From contig NZ_JAGRPV010000001.1 of NCBI RefSeq assembly GCF_030014955.1, forward strand, positions 7,623,501 through 7,687,500: a stretch of DNA of 64,000 bases, given 5' to 3'. The translations under genes were made by a program, and so were the position numbers. A model generated the notes under the pieces. That model had not been told where the DNA came from. It saw nothing but the letters and a program-made list of their open reading frames with translations, and made no database searches. Positions 51,633 to 62,440 of this stretch are shown one piece after another; position 1 is the first letter of the stretch; each line of letters begins with the position of its first letter. The stretch is from Cohnella hashimotonis. Its GTDB lineage: Bacteria; Bacillota; Bacilli; Paenibacillales; Paenibacillaceae.

Positions 51633-51815
51633 TTAGTCGTGGTGCTTCAACGTCTTGTCGTTGACCGGCTGGTCGTGATTCAACGAATCCTGATGACGAC
51701 GATCGTTGTGCTGCTGGTTGAGCTGCTGCGCATGATGCGCGTTTACCTTGACCTCGGCAAGATCCTCCACGACGTTGCTCAGGTTTTTATCCGCCATTCC
51801 GTTGTCATTGGCCAC
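51633..51815 (-). CDS. Small hydrophilic protein, unknown
   Basis: 60 residues from the GTG at 51815 (AGGGGTG is 6 bases upstream); an ATG further in (51797) is the alternative. It is rich in Asn, Asp, Gln and His (HHAQQLNQQHNDRRHQDSLNHDQ) with a short helical N-terminal part. Composition and position between a 115-residue gene and sspP suggest a spore-associated small protein, but no family is recognised. Confidence 0.55.
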   Translation of the reverse strand: MANDNGMADKNLSNVVEDLAEVKVNAHHAQQLNQQHNDRRHQDSLNHDQPVNDKTLKHHD

Positions 51816-51826
51816 TTCGTTCACCC

Positions 51827-52174
51827 CTAGGCATGCGTGTATGGCTGCAGGGTCTGCGCGCATTCGTGCAGATGCCTGCGGTAGTCGACGATCAGCTCTT
51901 GCAGCACGTCGCTGCGCTCGTCCACGGCTTGACCGTCGCGTTCGACGTCGGAGAGACCGATCTCGATCTCCCGGCTGTCCACGTATCTCACGGAGAAGTC
52001 GAATTCGAGGTTCTGCCGGCCGGCGCTGCGGATCTGGACGATCAGTCCGTCGGGATTCGCTTCGTCGGCGCGCACTGCGGCCTGATCGCCGCCGTGCAGA
52101 TGCTGCTGAAGCTCGCTCTGCCAGTGCTGCACGAGCTCGGATTGCGATATCGTGAGTTTATCTTCGGTTGACAT
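51827..52174 (-). CDS. Hypothetical cytoplasmic protein
   Basis: 115 residues, no signal peptide or membrane segment. It has an amphipathic N-terminus (KLTISQSELVQHWQSELQQHL), a central beta region with FDFSVRYVDSREIEIG, and a helical C-terminus. RBS GGAGGT. It leads a three-gene minus-strand group ending in sspP, 11 bases before the next start. Function unknown. Confidence 0.65.
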   Translation of the reverse strand: MSTEDKLTISQSELVQHWQSELQQHLHGGDQAAVRADEANPDGLIVQIRSAGRQNLEFDFSVRYVDSREIEIGLSDVERDGQAVDERSDVLQELIVDYRRHLHECAQTLQPYTHA

Positions 52175-52321
52175 GGCTATTGCACCTCCGCTCTGTTAGA
52201 TTGGCCTTGGACGGCGCAGTTCATGCAGAAAAGGGAAGGCGGATATGTCTGGAGATCGGGTGAAAGTAAAAGTGTTGTGCAAGGAAAAGTGTCTAGGGGA
52301 TCGCCCTGCCAGTTTTCTTTT

Positions 52322-52558
52322 TTGCGGATTTCCGAAACTTGATTGGCGCGAACGCCAAGCCATGGCTCATCCACCAACCATTCCGATGGGGCGTACGATT
52401 GCCGCCCTTATCGTTCCTTCGCCGGAACGCCTGCAAATTTACATCTATTTTTGGTGTTCTCGACCCTCCTGGACAGGATAGGTGCAAATGTGCAGTTATT
52501 TACCTCCATCAGTCTCAATTCCAGCGTGCGCTTTGAATTTGCCTGCATATTCTCCTAG
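52322..52558. repeat. Dispersed repeat copy B, left part (interrupted by IS)
   Basis: This aligns with the left and middle of copy A at 36596-36905 (for example TCCGAAACTTGA, CGAACGCC, CATCTATTT, GGACAGGAT, CAGTTATTTACCTCC, TGCATATT). It ends at CTAG (52555-52558), exactly where the IS3-family element begins; the remainder is at 53947-54020. Proteins predicted across it are not credible. The preceding stretch 52175-52321 holds no gene. Confidence 0.7.
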
Positions 52559-52624
52559 GCCCCCTAATCGAATTGGAGTCCCCCCCTACAATGATTTAAA
52601 CTAGGGATAAGGGAGATGAGCGGG

Positions 52625-52945
52625 ATGGGAAAAAGGTTAAAGGAAGAAACACGGCTTAGAATTGTTAAGGAAGCATTGGCTGGGGTTAAGGTGGGGGTGC
52701 TTGCTCGCATGTACGACATTCACCCCGAAACCATTCGTTTGTGGATACGCGAGCATCGTGACTTTATTCCACCGGAGGACATTCCCTCGGCAGACGAGCA
52801 TTTGCAAGAAATCCAGCGGTTGCAGGAAGTCGAGCAGCGGTATGACAGAGCGGTTAAAGCGCTTGGTGAAAAAGAACTCGAAATTGAAATTCTGCGTGAA
52901 CTGCTAAAAAAAACAACCCCCGTTTATCCGAAAAATTCGAAGTAG
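52625..52945 (+). CDS. IS3-family transposase OrfA
   Basis: 106 residues from the ATG at 52625, nine bases after AAGGGAG; an ATG at 52616 is too close to that site. It has a helix-turn-helix (EETRLRIVKEALAGVKVGVLARMYDIHPETIRLWIREH) and a C-terminal leucine-zipper-like coiled coil (YDRAVKALGEKELEIEILRELLKK). The gene ends soon after the A8 slippery run at 52906-52913, used to make the OrfAB fusion. Confidence 0.9.
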   Translation: MGKRLKEETRLRIVKEALAGVKVGVLARMYDIHPETIRLWIREHRDFIPPEDIPSADEHLQEIQRLQEVEQRYDRAVKALGEKELEIEILRELLKKTTPVYPKNSK

Positions 52946-53877
52946 CAGAACCATTTATTAAACGGGGGGAGCCTGTAGCACGGGTTCTGCGCATTCTCGA
53001 GTTGAATGAGTCCACCTATTATGAGCGGCGTAAGCGTGCCGCTCAGCCTGACGCAGAACGCGTCGAGCCGGTCCGCAGGGGACGCCCTGTGCCCGGATAC
53101 GCCTACAACGAATCGGGCGAGAAAGTCTGCGACGAGCAAATCCAGGAATGGCTGTTGCTACTGCTGGAGGGCGAAGAGCACGTCTATGGCTATAAGCTGT
53201 TAGCGCGCTGTATTCGCAAGCAGTACGGGGTGAAGCTGAACAAGAAAAAGGCTTATCGCATGTGCAAGGCACTCGGCATTCTTCAAAAAAAGCGGCAACG
53301 CCTACAGACGCATCCTCGGCGATTGCCGAGAAATCACACCATCACCGCATCGAATCAACTTTGGCAAATGGATATCAAATATGGCTATGCCTTGGGTCAG
53401 GAGCGTTTCTTTTTCGTACTCAGCATCATCGACGTGTTCGACCGCGTCGTCGTAGGGCAATACCGCGGCCCTGTTTGCGAGGCCAAGCACGCGGTGCAGA
53501 CCCTGGGGATCGCGCTGCAGCAGCGCCTTCAGCCGGGTGAAGCACTGCCTATCATCCGCACGGACAACGGCCCCCAGTTCGTCAGCAAGCTGTTTCAAGA
53601 CATGTGCGAGTGCTGGGACATGGTCCATGAACGGATTCCGCCGCGGACACCGAATATGAATGCCTACATCGAGTCTTTCCACAGCATCCTTGAGCGTTGT
53701 TTGTTTAGCAATCGTACATTCATGACGCTGGAGGAAGCTTATGAAGCGTTCGACCAATTCATGGATTTTTATAACAACCGTAAGATGCACGGCAGCCTAA
53801 AAAACATGGCTCCAACAGCGTTCGCAGCGTGGGTTAAGACATTGGACGATGCTTCAGCCTTTTACAGATCGGTGTAA
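52906..53877 (+). CDS. IS3-family transposase OrfB / OrfAB catalytic part
   Basis: The -1 frame opens at the A8 run and reads without a stop to 53877. The first ATG/TTG-type start is only at 53002, well into the sequence (LNESTYYER), so translation by frameshift from OrfA is the natural way to make the protein. It has an HTH_21 region and the rve integrase core with DDE: Asp in WQMDIKYG, Asp in IIRTDNGPQF, Glu in NAYIESFHSILE. Full length, no disabling change. Confidence 0.88.
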   Translation, partial: KKNNPRLSEKFEVAEPFIKRGEPVARVLRILELNESTYYERRKRAAQPDAERVEPVRRGRPVPGYAYNESGEKVCDEQIQEWLLLLLEGEEHVYGYKLLARCIRKQYGVKLNKKKAYRMCKALGILQKKRQRLQTHPRRLPRNHTITASNQLWQMDIKYGYALGQERFFFVLSIIDVFDRVVVGQYRGPVCEAKHAVQTLGIALQQRLQPGEALPIIRTDNGPQFVSKLFQDMCECWDMVHERIPPRTPNMNAYIESFHSILERCLFSNRTFMTLEEAYEAFDQFMDFYNNRKMHGSLKNMAPTAFAAWVKTLDDASAFYRSV

Positions 53878-53946
53878 TCGCTTGAAATAACGAGCTGCGC
53901 TATGAAATTGGAATCATTGTAGGGTATGACTCCAGTTTTAGGGGGC

Positions 53947-54020
53947 CTAGCCGTATTTGCATGTATTTCATTAAATAGCGTTGATCGACAGAAAATAAAT
54001 GTACAAATGCAGTTGTTTCG
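53947..54020. repeat. Dispersed repeat copy B, right part
   Basis: Starts with the second CTAG and aligns with the right third of copy A (GCATGTATTTCATTAAATAG like GCAGGCATTTTATTAAGTG; then ACAGAAAATAAATGTACAAATGCAG). It restores a full repeat when joined to 52322-52558. Confidence 0.7.
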
Positions 54021-54037
54021 ACCCACAAAGTTTCGAA

Positions 54038-54799
54038 AAGCGGTGAGAGTGGGATTCGCTCCGTCGCTGCCGTGCTCGCACCTGTCGTTGCGACCACGAC
54101 CTTGAGCGACTATCACGCCGGGGCCTACGAACATGCCTTAGGGCATGTTCGCTTAACGGCCCGTTCGAATCCCACTCGCCATACGCAAAAAACGATTCCC
54201 TTGCGGGAATCGGCGTGTTTTTTGAATATGGCGGAGAGAGTGGGATTCGCTCCGTCGCTGCCGTGCACGCACCTGTCGGTGCGACCACGACCTTGAGCGA
54301 CTATCACGCCAGGGCCTACGAACATGCCTTAGGGCATGTTCGCTTAACGGCCCGTTCGAATCCCACCCGCCATACGCAAAAAACGATTCCCTCTCAGGAA
54401 TCGGCTTGTTTTTTGCGTATGGCGGAGAGAGTGGGATTCGCTCCGTAGCAGCCGTGCACGCACCTGTCGGTGCGGCCACGGGCTTGAGCGACTATCACGC
54501 CGGGGCCTACGAACATGCCTTAGGGCATGTTCGCTTAACGGCCCGTTCGAATCCCACTCGCCATACGCAAAAAACGATTCCCTCTCAGGAATCGGCTTGT
54601 TTTTTGCTTATGGCGGAGAGAGTGGGATTCGCTCCGTCGCTGCCGTGCACACACCTGTCGGTGCGGCCACGGCTTGAGCGACTATCACGCCAGGGCCTAC
54701 GAACATGCCTTAGGGCATGTTCGCTTAACGGCCCGTTCGAATCCCACCGCCATACGCAAAAAACGATTCCTTCTCAGGAATCGGCTTGTTTTTTGCGTA
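54038..54799. repeat. Four-copy 191-bp tandem array built on the tRNA-Ser 3' end
   Basis: Units begin at about 54040, 54231, 54422 and 54613 (period 191), and the tRNA-Ser itself falls into register at 54802. Each unit opens with GCGGAGAGAGTGGGATTCG, the minus-strand T-arm and acceptor end of tRNA-Ser, and has an inverted partner CGTTCGAATCCCACTCGCC about 125 bases later. In between lie a perfect CGAACATGCC-TTAG-GGCATGTTCG hairpin (54128, 54319, 54510, 54700) and a CGCACC/GGTGCG hairpin. Each unit ends in a copy of the tRNA terminator. The units thus look like foldable elements bounded by tRNA-derived inverted repeats. No integrase or other protein gene is present; proteins translated across them are artefacts. 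Confidence 0.88.
54755..54796 (-). terminator. Terminator of tRNA-Ser (template for array copies)
   Basis: On the minus strand CGATTCC-TGAGAA-GGAATCG is followed by TTTTTTG. Similar copies occur at about 54184, 54375 and 54566 within the array. On the plus strand the A/T-flanked stem also ends in TTTTTT, so it may work both ways. Confidence 0.85.
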
Positions 54800-54888
54800 T
54801 GGCGGAGAGAGTGGGATTCGAACCCACGTGGGCTTGCACCCTAACGGTTTTCAAGACCGCCCCGTTATGACCGCTTCGGTATCTCTCC
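54800..54888 (-). tRNA. tRNA-Ser (anticodon TGA)
   Basis: 89 nucleotides with encoded CCA. Acceptor GGAGAGA/TCTCTCC, anticodon stem GCGGT/ACCGT around CTTGAAA (anticodon TGA), a long variable arm, and T-arm GTGGGTTCGAATCCCAC. It follows serS on the same strand, as in Bacilli. Confidence 0.97.
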
Positions 54889-54966
54889 AAGGATAGAGCG
54901 CATTGGACTCCTCGCGTGAGGTCGGCCAACCCGCTCCGTAATCATATCATACGCCGGAGAGCTCGA

Positions 54967-56253
54967 TCAACCCCTGCGAGGCGCGATGACTTCGAGACCG
55001 CCCATGTACGGGCGCAGTACGTCGGGCACGACGACCGTGCCGTCCGCCTGCTGGTAGTTCTCGAGGATCGCGGCAACCGTGCGGCCGAGCGCGAGCCCGG
55101 AGCCATTCAGCGTATGGACGTACTCCGGCTTCGCGCCGGTCTCCCGGCGGAAGCGTATGCCCGCCCGCCGCGCCTGGAAATCCTCGAAGTTCGTGCAGGA
55201 CGAAATCTCGCGGTAGGTCGCCATGCTGGGCAGCCACACCTCGAGGTCGTACGTCTTGGCGGAGGCAAAGCCCATATCGCCCGTGCAAAGCGCGAGCACG
55301 CGATAAGGCAAGCCCAGCAAAGACAGGACGCGCTCGGCTTCGCCCGTCAGCGATTCGAGCGCCTCATACGACGTCTCCGGGTCGACGAGCTGGACGAGCT
55401 CGACCTTGTTGAACTGGTGCTGGCGGATGAGGCCGCGGGTATCGCGTCCGGCAGCGCCCGCTTCGGAGCGGAAGCATGCGCTGAACGCCACAAGCTTGCG
55501 AGGCAGTTGATCCTTGGCCAAAATCTCTTCGCGATGCAGATTCGTGACCGGCACTTCGGCGGTCGGAATCAGGTAATACTCCGTATCCGCAAGTTTAAAG
55601 AGGTCCTCTTCAAACTTGGGCAGCTGTCCCGTACCGATAAGGCTGTCGCGATTGACGATGTAGGGCGGCAGGATCTCTTCGTAGCCGTGCTGATCCGCAT
55701 GCAGGTCCATCATCAGGTTAATCAGCGCGCGCTCTAGGCGGGCGCCCAGGCCCTTGTAGAACACGAAACGCGAACCCGTCACCTTTGCCGCCGCCTCAAA
55801 GTCGAGAATGCCGAGTCCCTCGGCAATTTCCCAGTGCGCCTTCGGCTCGAAGCCGAGGCTCGTCGGCTCGCCGACGCGGCGAACCTCGACGTTGTCCGCT
55901 TCGCTCGCGCCGACCGGCACGCTCTCGTTCGGAATGTTCGGGACGGCGAGTATCAGCGCATCGGACTCGGACTCGAGACCGCGGAGCTCCTCGTCGATCT
56001 GCTTGATCCGGTCGCCGACTTCCTTCATCTCGGCAATCAGTCCGTCGGCGTCTCCGCCGCTCTTCTTAAGCTTTGCGACTTCTTGGGAGACGACGTTGCG
56101 TCGGTTTTTCAGGTTATCGCTCTCGGTCTGCAGCTCGCGGCGTCTCGCGTCGATTGCCGGAAACGCGGCGATCAGCTCTTCCGAAGCGCCCCGCTTCTTC
56201 AGCGCGTCCGCTACTTTGCCGTAGTCGGCGCGCAGCAACTTGATATCGATCAT
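54967..56253 (-). CDS. serS: Seryl-tRNA synthetase
   Basis: 428 residues, usual length. The N-terminal coiled-coil arm (about 30-105, [22 protein letters not shown]) is followed by the class II core: motif 2 [10 protein letters not shown] and motif 3 NGSGLALGR. It charges tRNA-Ser with serine. It is 77 bases from pdxT with no room for a T-box leader. The order pdxS-pdxT-serS-tRNA-Ser matches Bacillus. Confidence 0.97.
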   Translation of the reverse strand: MIDIKLLRADYGKVADALKKRGASEELIAAFPAIDARRRELQTESDNLKNRRNVVSQEVAKLKKSGGDADGLIAEMKEVGDRIKQIDEELRGLESESDALILAVPNIPNESVPVGASEADNVEVRRVGEPTSLGFEPKAHWEIAEGLGILDFEAAAKVTGSRFVFYKGLGARLERALINLMMDLHADQHGYEEILPPYIVNRDSLIGTGQLPKFEEDLFKLADTEYYLIPTAEVPVTNLHREEILAKDQLPRKLVAFSACFRSEAGAAGRDTRGLIRQHQFNKVELVQLVDPETSYEALESLTGEAERVLSLLGLPYRVLALCTGDMGFASAKTYDLEVWLPSMATYREISSCTNFEDFQARRAGIRFRRETGAKPEYVHTLNGSGLALGRTVAAILENYQQADGTVVVPDVLRPYMGGLEVIAPRRG

Positions 56254-56330
56254 CGGTAGGTGATCCTCCTGGCCCTGCGAAGGGTAATGTATGTCGGTGC
56301 AGGCTCGTGTCCGTGCCTATACTTGTACGC

Positions 56331-56912
56331 TTAAGCTTGGCCGGCTGCCTCTCGCGCCATTTCGATGAACAGGCCGTGCAGGCGGTAATCATCCGTCAGC
56401 TCCGGATGATAGGAGGCAGCAAGCAGATGCCCTTGTCTAGCGGTGACGATCTCGTCTTTGTAAACAGACAGCACCTCGACGTCCGGCCCGACCTCGGTGA
56501 TGAGGGGCGCGCGAATGAACACGGCGCGCAGCGGAGACTCGATGCCCTTGACGGGCAGATCGGTCTCGAAGCTCTCGCGCTGGCGGCCGAACGCATTGCG
56601 TGCAACCGTCATGTCCATCAGCTGCAGATGCGGCTCTTCGTCGCCTGTCAGACGCTCCGCCAGCACGATGAGACCTGCGCAAGTGCCGAATACGGGCTTG
56701 CCGGCGGCAGCATAGTCCCGTACCGCTTCGATGAAACCGTATTTGCGCATCAACTTCCCGATCGTCGTACTCTCCCCGCCGGGAATAATAAGACCGTCGA
56801 TCTCCTGCAGTTGCTCCGTGCGCTTGACCGCGACACCTTCGCCGCCGGCAAGCTCAATACTGCGGATATGCTCCGCTACCGCGCCTTGCAGCGCCAGAAC
56901 TCCGATTTTCAT
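56331..56912 (-). CDS. pdxT: Pyridoxal 5'-phosphate synthase glutaminase subunit PdxT
   Basis: 193 residues. It has the class I glutaminase triad: Cys78 in VFGTCAG, and His/Glu in SYHPELTDD. The signature PGGESTTIGKL is present. It releases ammonia from glutamine for PdxS in the PLP synthase complex. A strong hairpin separates it from pdxS. Confidence 0.97.
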   Translation of the reverse strand: MKIGVLALQGAVAEHIRSIELAGGEGVAVKRTEQLQEIDGLIIPGGESTTIGKLMRKYGFIEAVRDYAAAGKPVFGTCAGLIVLAERLTGDEEPHLQLMDMTVARNAFGRQRESFETDLPVKGIESPLRAVFIRAPLITEVGPDVEVLSVYKDEIVTARQGHLLAASYHPELTDDYRLHGLFIEMAREAAGQA

Positions 56913-56954
56913 GGATGTACGACCTTCCTTCTTGTCAGCCTTCTAAACCAATCG

Positions 56955-56996
56955 GGGCGGCCTCGCGGCCGGCGGTATGCCGGGGCGAGACCGCCC
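56955..56996 (-). other. Hairpin between pdxS and pdxT
   Basis: Minus-strand arms GGGCGGTCTCG and CGAGGCCGCCC pair with one mismatch around a GC-rich centre. It has no T-run. It may set the ratio of the two subunits or protect pdxS mRNA. Confidence 0.5.
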
Positions 56997-57069
56997 GAAT
57001 ATGTGGCTTGCCGCAGCGACTCTCGTTCGCTGATTCAAGCGATGAGCCTCCCGTAGGGGGCTGCTGCAA

Positions 57070-57951
<882 letters not shown>

Positions 57952-58038
57952 TTTACCTACGCCTCCAATACATTCTAAGCATTTATTTTACAGGAATGGC
58001 CAAGGATAGACAACCCGTGCAGTCGGGATTCAGTCCGA

Positions 58039-59382
58039 TCAGAACAGATTGACGATCCCCTTGAACAGACCGCTGAAGAAGGCGCCGATCGCCCTCAGCA
58101 TCAGTTTGAACCAGCCCGCCTTATTCACGTCCTCCGTCGCCACCAGATCGACGGTGACCGTCTTGTCCTCCTGCGTGACGGGATCCTTATATGTGTAGGT
58201 GGCTTTGCCGACCTTATCCCCTTGCTTCAGCGGCGCGACCAGCGGATCGCTCGTCGGCACGACTTCCTTGAGCTTCGCTTCGACCTTGCTCGTCTTCGGC
58301 AGCATGACCGTGATGTCCTGGCCGGTAACCACCTGTACCGATTTCTTGCCGCCCTTCTTGACCTTTAGCGTCTCATGCTCGGCGATTGCGGTCTTGGGCT
58401 GTACGAGCGTCTTCTTCTCGAAGCTGCCGAAGCCGTAGTCGAACAGCTTGGCCGTCTCGAGGAACCGTTTGCCGTCGTTCGAATTGCCCGGGACGCCCAT
58501 GACGACCGCGATGAGCCGCGTGCCGTTCTGAAGCGCCGTGCCGGTGAAGCAGTTGCCCGCATTGGAAGTATGACCCGTTTTCAGGCCGTCAACGCCGGGA
58601 TAGGCGAATTTCTTAAAATTTTGCACGTTCTTGTTCGACTCGAGCATCCAGTCCCAGTTAATCAGCGGCTGCTTGTCGCGTTCGCGGAACTGGTAGGTCT
58701 GCATCTTGGAGTACTCCAGAAACTCCGGGTAGTCCTTCAATATATGGTAAGCCAGCAGCGCCGAGTCGTGAGCCGACATCACCGTCTCGCCTTCGATCGA
58801 TGTCGGGCGATAAGCTTCCGGCATATCCGCGCGGTCAAGGCCCGTCGAGTTTATGAAATGAGAGTCGTTCATGCCCAGCTGCTTGGCCGTTTCGTTCATG
58901 AGCTTGGCAAAAGCCTCTTCGGACCCGCCCACCGTCTCGGCAAGCTGCGTCGTCGCATCATTGGCGGAACCGACCGCCATCGCGATGTACAGCTCTCTGA
59001 CCGTATGCTTGTCGCCGACCGCAAGGAACACCCGACTGCCGATTTGCTTGGCCGCATTCTCTTGTATGGTAATCTCCTGGTCCCAGCTGATCTTGCCGTC
59101 CTGGATGGCCTTGAATACGAGATATTCCGTCATCATCTTGGTCATGCTGGCAGGCGGCAGCGCGGTATCCGCGTTGTTCTGGTACAGCACTTGACCGGTA
59201 TCCGCATCCATCAGAAAAGCAGATTTGACGTTTAATTGAAGACCGCTAATATCGTTCGTAGCGGCCGAAGAGCGCGGCAGCAGCATCGCTTGCAGCAAGG
59301 CGGCTAGAAGTAGGATGGCTAGAAGCTTGAACATGACAGCACGGGATTGCTTCGCATAGCGAACATAAGCTTGATTCAACAC
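58039..59382 (-). CDS. dacA: D-alanyl-D-alanine carboxypeptidase (PBP5/DacA)
   Basis: 447 residues from a GTG at 59382 with AAGGAG about 8 bases upstream; an ATG further in (59334) is the alternative, and the long form to 59460 is rejected. A signal peptide precedes SAFLMDADTGQVLYQ. The penicillin-binding motifs are SMTK (nucleophile Ser), S-A-N in VGSANDAT, and KTGHTSNAG. The C-terminal domain is followed by an amphipathic anchor (LMLRAIGAFFSGLFKGIVNLF). It removes the terminal D-Ala from peptidoglycan stem peptides. Confidence 0.95.
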   Translation of the reverse strand: MLNQAYVRYAKQSRAVMFKLLAILLLAALLQAMLLPRSSAATNDISGLQLNVKSAFLMDADTGQVLYQNNADTALPPASMTKMMTEYLVFKAIQDGKISWDQEITIQENAAKQIGSRVFLAVGDKHTVRELYIAMAVGSANDATTQLAETVGGSEEAFAKLMNETAKQLGMNDSHFINSTGLDRADMPEAYRPTSIEGETVMSAHDSALLAYHILKDYPEFLEYSKMQTYQFRERDKQPLINWDWMLESNKNVQNFKKFAYPGVDGLKTGHTSNAGNCFTGTALQNGTRLIAVVMGVPGNSNDGKRFLETAKLFDYGFGSFEKKTLVQPKTAIAEHETLKVKKGGKKSVQVVTGQDITVMLPKTSKVEAKLKEVVPTSDPLVAPLKQGDKVGKATYTYKDPVTQEDKTVTVDLVATEDVNKAGWFKLMLRAIGAFFSGLFKGIVNLF

Positions 59383-59467
59383 GCGACTCTCCTTTTTGCC
59401 TAGCTTATTTATGAGTCGGACAAGGCCGTGAACTCCGTCTGTTATTGTAACATACCGCACCCAAAGG

Positions 59468-59505
59468 CAAAAGCCGCAAGGCGAGGTTTGCTCGCCCTGC
59501 GGCTC
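59468..59505 (-). terminator. Terminator of guaB
   Basis: On the minus strand AGCCGCAGGGCGAG and CTCGCCTTGCGGCT pair across a short loop (one G-U), then TTTTGCCTTT. It lies 29 bases after the guaB stop. Confidence 0.85.
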
Positions 59506-59533
59506 TTCATTTTAACCCATGCAAAATGCTTGC

Positions 59534-61075
<1,542 letters not shown>

Positions 61076-61277
61076 TCAAGGCGCATTAAAAGCCGTATTC
61101 CGCATTGTCTGAATGCCAAGCGAAGATTCGCTCTCCGCTGGATTCCAATGCCGCCGACTGCTTGTCGCGGCACGCCTTGAAGCTGTTGTGCTCAACGCTT
61201 TATACGGAAGATCGTTCAGAAAGAATGTAAGCAGGCATAAAAATCATCATCATTGAAAGCTGGAAACGTCGGGAGGA

Positions 61278-61371
61278 ATGATTAAGGAGCTTTGCGTGCA
61301 GCAAAGCGAGGAAGGAGGAGGAATTTCCTATGTACGTTATGATGCGGATTTCTAGTCAAATGGGATTTTAA
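61278..61371 (+). other. Two overlapping tiny reading frames with strong Shine-Dalgarno
   Basis: A 25-codon frame starts at 61278 and ends at 61355, and a 13-codon frame (MYVMMRISSQMGF) starts at 61330 behind GGAAGGAGGAGG. The Shine-Dalgarno is unusually strong for chance, and the second frame begins inside the first. They may be leader peptides or a small protein; no homologue is recognised. This is the first notable thing in 60998-61650, which otherwise has no gene. Confidence 0.3.
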
Positions 61372-61430
61372 CATCTTGCAGCATGGGTTGTCTTATGTAC
61401 ATTCTAACCGCAGAAGAATCATGGTCGCCT

Positions 61431-61551
61431 GGCATTATGTGATGCAGGCATAACGTGCCACCCACTGTTGCTTGGCGCCTGGCTGAGACAGCTCCCTGTC
61501 TAACCAACATTTGTGCCCATATCTATCCAAGTGGGAGCAAGGCAGGGAGCT
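61431..61551. ncRNA. Structured intergenic region, candidate RNA
   Basis: Two nested inverted repeats: GGCATTATG / CATAACGTGCC (61431-61459) and AGCTCCCTG / CAGGGAGCT (61490-61551), with a TTGGCGCC motif between. I do not recognise a riboswitch, 6S, SRP or T-box. It could belong to either strand. Low confidence. Confidence 0.25.
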
Positions 61552-61650
61552 CATGAACGTCGTATGCGTAAGGGTGAAGCTTTACATCCCGTATGAGGCG
61601 CGCAGCGCATATTTCTTACATTTTCCGTCATTTTCTTTCGTTCCGCAGAT

Positions 61651-61872
61651 TTATTTCGTTACTGCCGCCGTAGAATCTTTTGCCAAATCCTCATTGTGAT
61701 CGCTCGCATGCTCCTCTGACCCGCCGTTATCCGCGAGCGCCGCGATGCTCCACATCCATTGTTCCGTCTGAAGCTTTGCGCTGGCCGTCGAAGCCTGTGC
61801 GCCATTACCCCAAAACGCGCCTCCAATGCTAATGGCAAGTGCAAGCGTACTGGCCGCAATTATCTTGGGCAT
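61651..61872 (-). CDS. Small secreted protein, unknown
   Basis: 73 residues. A signal peptide (MPKIIAASTLALAISIGGAF) ends near AQAS. The mature part (about 45 residues) is acidic and polar (GGSEEHASDHNEDLAKD) with one hydrophobic patch. A weak purine-rich site (GGCGGATCAGGAT) precedes the start. Single gene before the rRNA operon end. No family is recognised. Confidence 0.5.
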   Translation of the reverse strand: MPKIIAASTLALAISIGGAFWGNGAQASTASAKLQTEQWMWSIAALADNGGSEEHASDHNEDLAKDSTAAVTK

Positions 61873-62142
61873 ATCCTGATCCGCCTTTCAATGATTCTGA
61901 TTTTTATGGGTATGAATTTATTTTAACCTGGTTTTTTGAACTGAATATGAAATCCGGCTTAAGGGTTACTGAAATACACGGTAAAATCTTATATTCTTTT
62001 TTACCCGAGGCGATGAAAATTACAACGGAAAGAACGGACTATGGTTTCACAATTTTTCGGTAGAATAAGGGCGTGGCTTCCTTGGCTGGTCTACCAACTA
62101 CATACGCCACCTCTCCCAGACAGATGCTTTTCCGTAAAAACA

Positions 62143-62173
62143 CAAAAAGCCACCTTCCGAAGAAGGTGGTTTT
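62143..62173 (-). terminator. Terminator of rRNA operon
   Basis: CCACCTTC-TTCG-like-GAAGGTGG stem followed on the minus strand by CTTTTTG; 15 bases after 5S. The stretch 61873-62142 holds nothing else that I can support. Confidence 0.88.
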
Positions 62174-62188
62174 CATTACTGTGCTTTA

Positions 62189-62305
62189 GCCTGGCGACGT
62201 CCTACTCTCCCAGGACCCTGCGGTCCAAGTACCATCGGCGCTGGAGGGCTTAACGGTCGTGTTCGAGATGGGTACGCGTGGGACCCCTCCGCCATTACCA
62301 CCAGA
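62189..62305 (-). rRNA. rrf: 5S rRNA
   Basis: 117 bases; the minus-strand sequence begins TCTGGTGG and ends CGCCAGGC, with the central CATCTCGAACACG and GAGAGTAGGACG motifs. Complete. Confidence 0.95.
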
Positions 62306-62440
62306 CCTACTGTGCGGCGGGTGTCGTACAGATTTGCAGCTTCACAGAGCTTGCGCCCTGAAAACCGGATGCGAAACGAATCTGCGCCTAGAAATTTTCT
62401 TGCCTGTGCGGCTTGCCGTTTGTTCCTCGGAAGGAACAGT

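Larger units (their letters stand above)
52559..53946 (+). mobile_element. Intact IS3-family insertion sequence (1388 bp)
   Basis: The ends form imperfect terminal inverted repeats of about 35 bp: GCCCCCTAA...TGGAGTC then CCCTACAATGATT on the left, the same on the complementary strand on the right. CTAG flanks both sides (52555-52558 and 53947-53950), a 4-bp target duplication. Inside are OrfA and OrfB, linked by a run of eight A for a -1 frameshift. Both frames are intact with a full DDE triad, so it looks recently active. It disrupts the dispersed repeat copy B. Confidence 0.92.

Noticed and set aside
54406..54870. Open frame with the phrase RVGFEPT across the array and tRNA-Ser
   Set aside because: It is the well-known artefact of translating a tRNA-Ser gene and its repeats; no start site or codon bias supports a protein.
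54038..54888. Prophage or integrative element at tRNA-Ser
   Set aside because: No integrase or phage gene is present; only the short tRNA-derived units are seen.
56254..56330. T-box leader for serS
   Set aside because: The gap is 77 bases and lacks the T-box sequence; serS is probably read from the pdx operon.
61431..61551. Known riboswitch, SRP RNA or 6S RNA
   Set aside because: The conserved motifs of these RNAs are not seen; a T-box-like GGGTGGCAC on the minus strand lacks the required ACCGCG continuation.
61511..61699. 62-residue plus-strand frame upstream of the small secreted protein
   Set aside because: It has no RBS, no family resemblance and overlaps the oppositely coded secreted protein, whose signal peptide is convincing.
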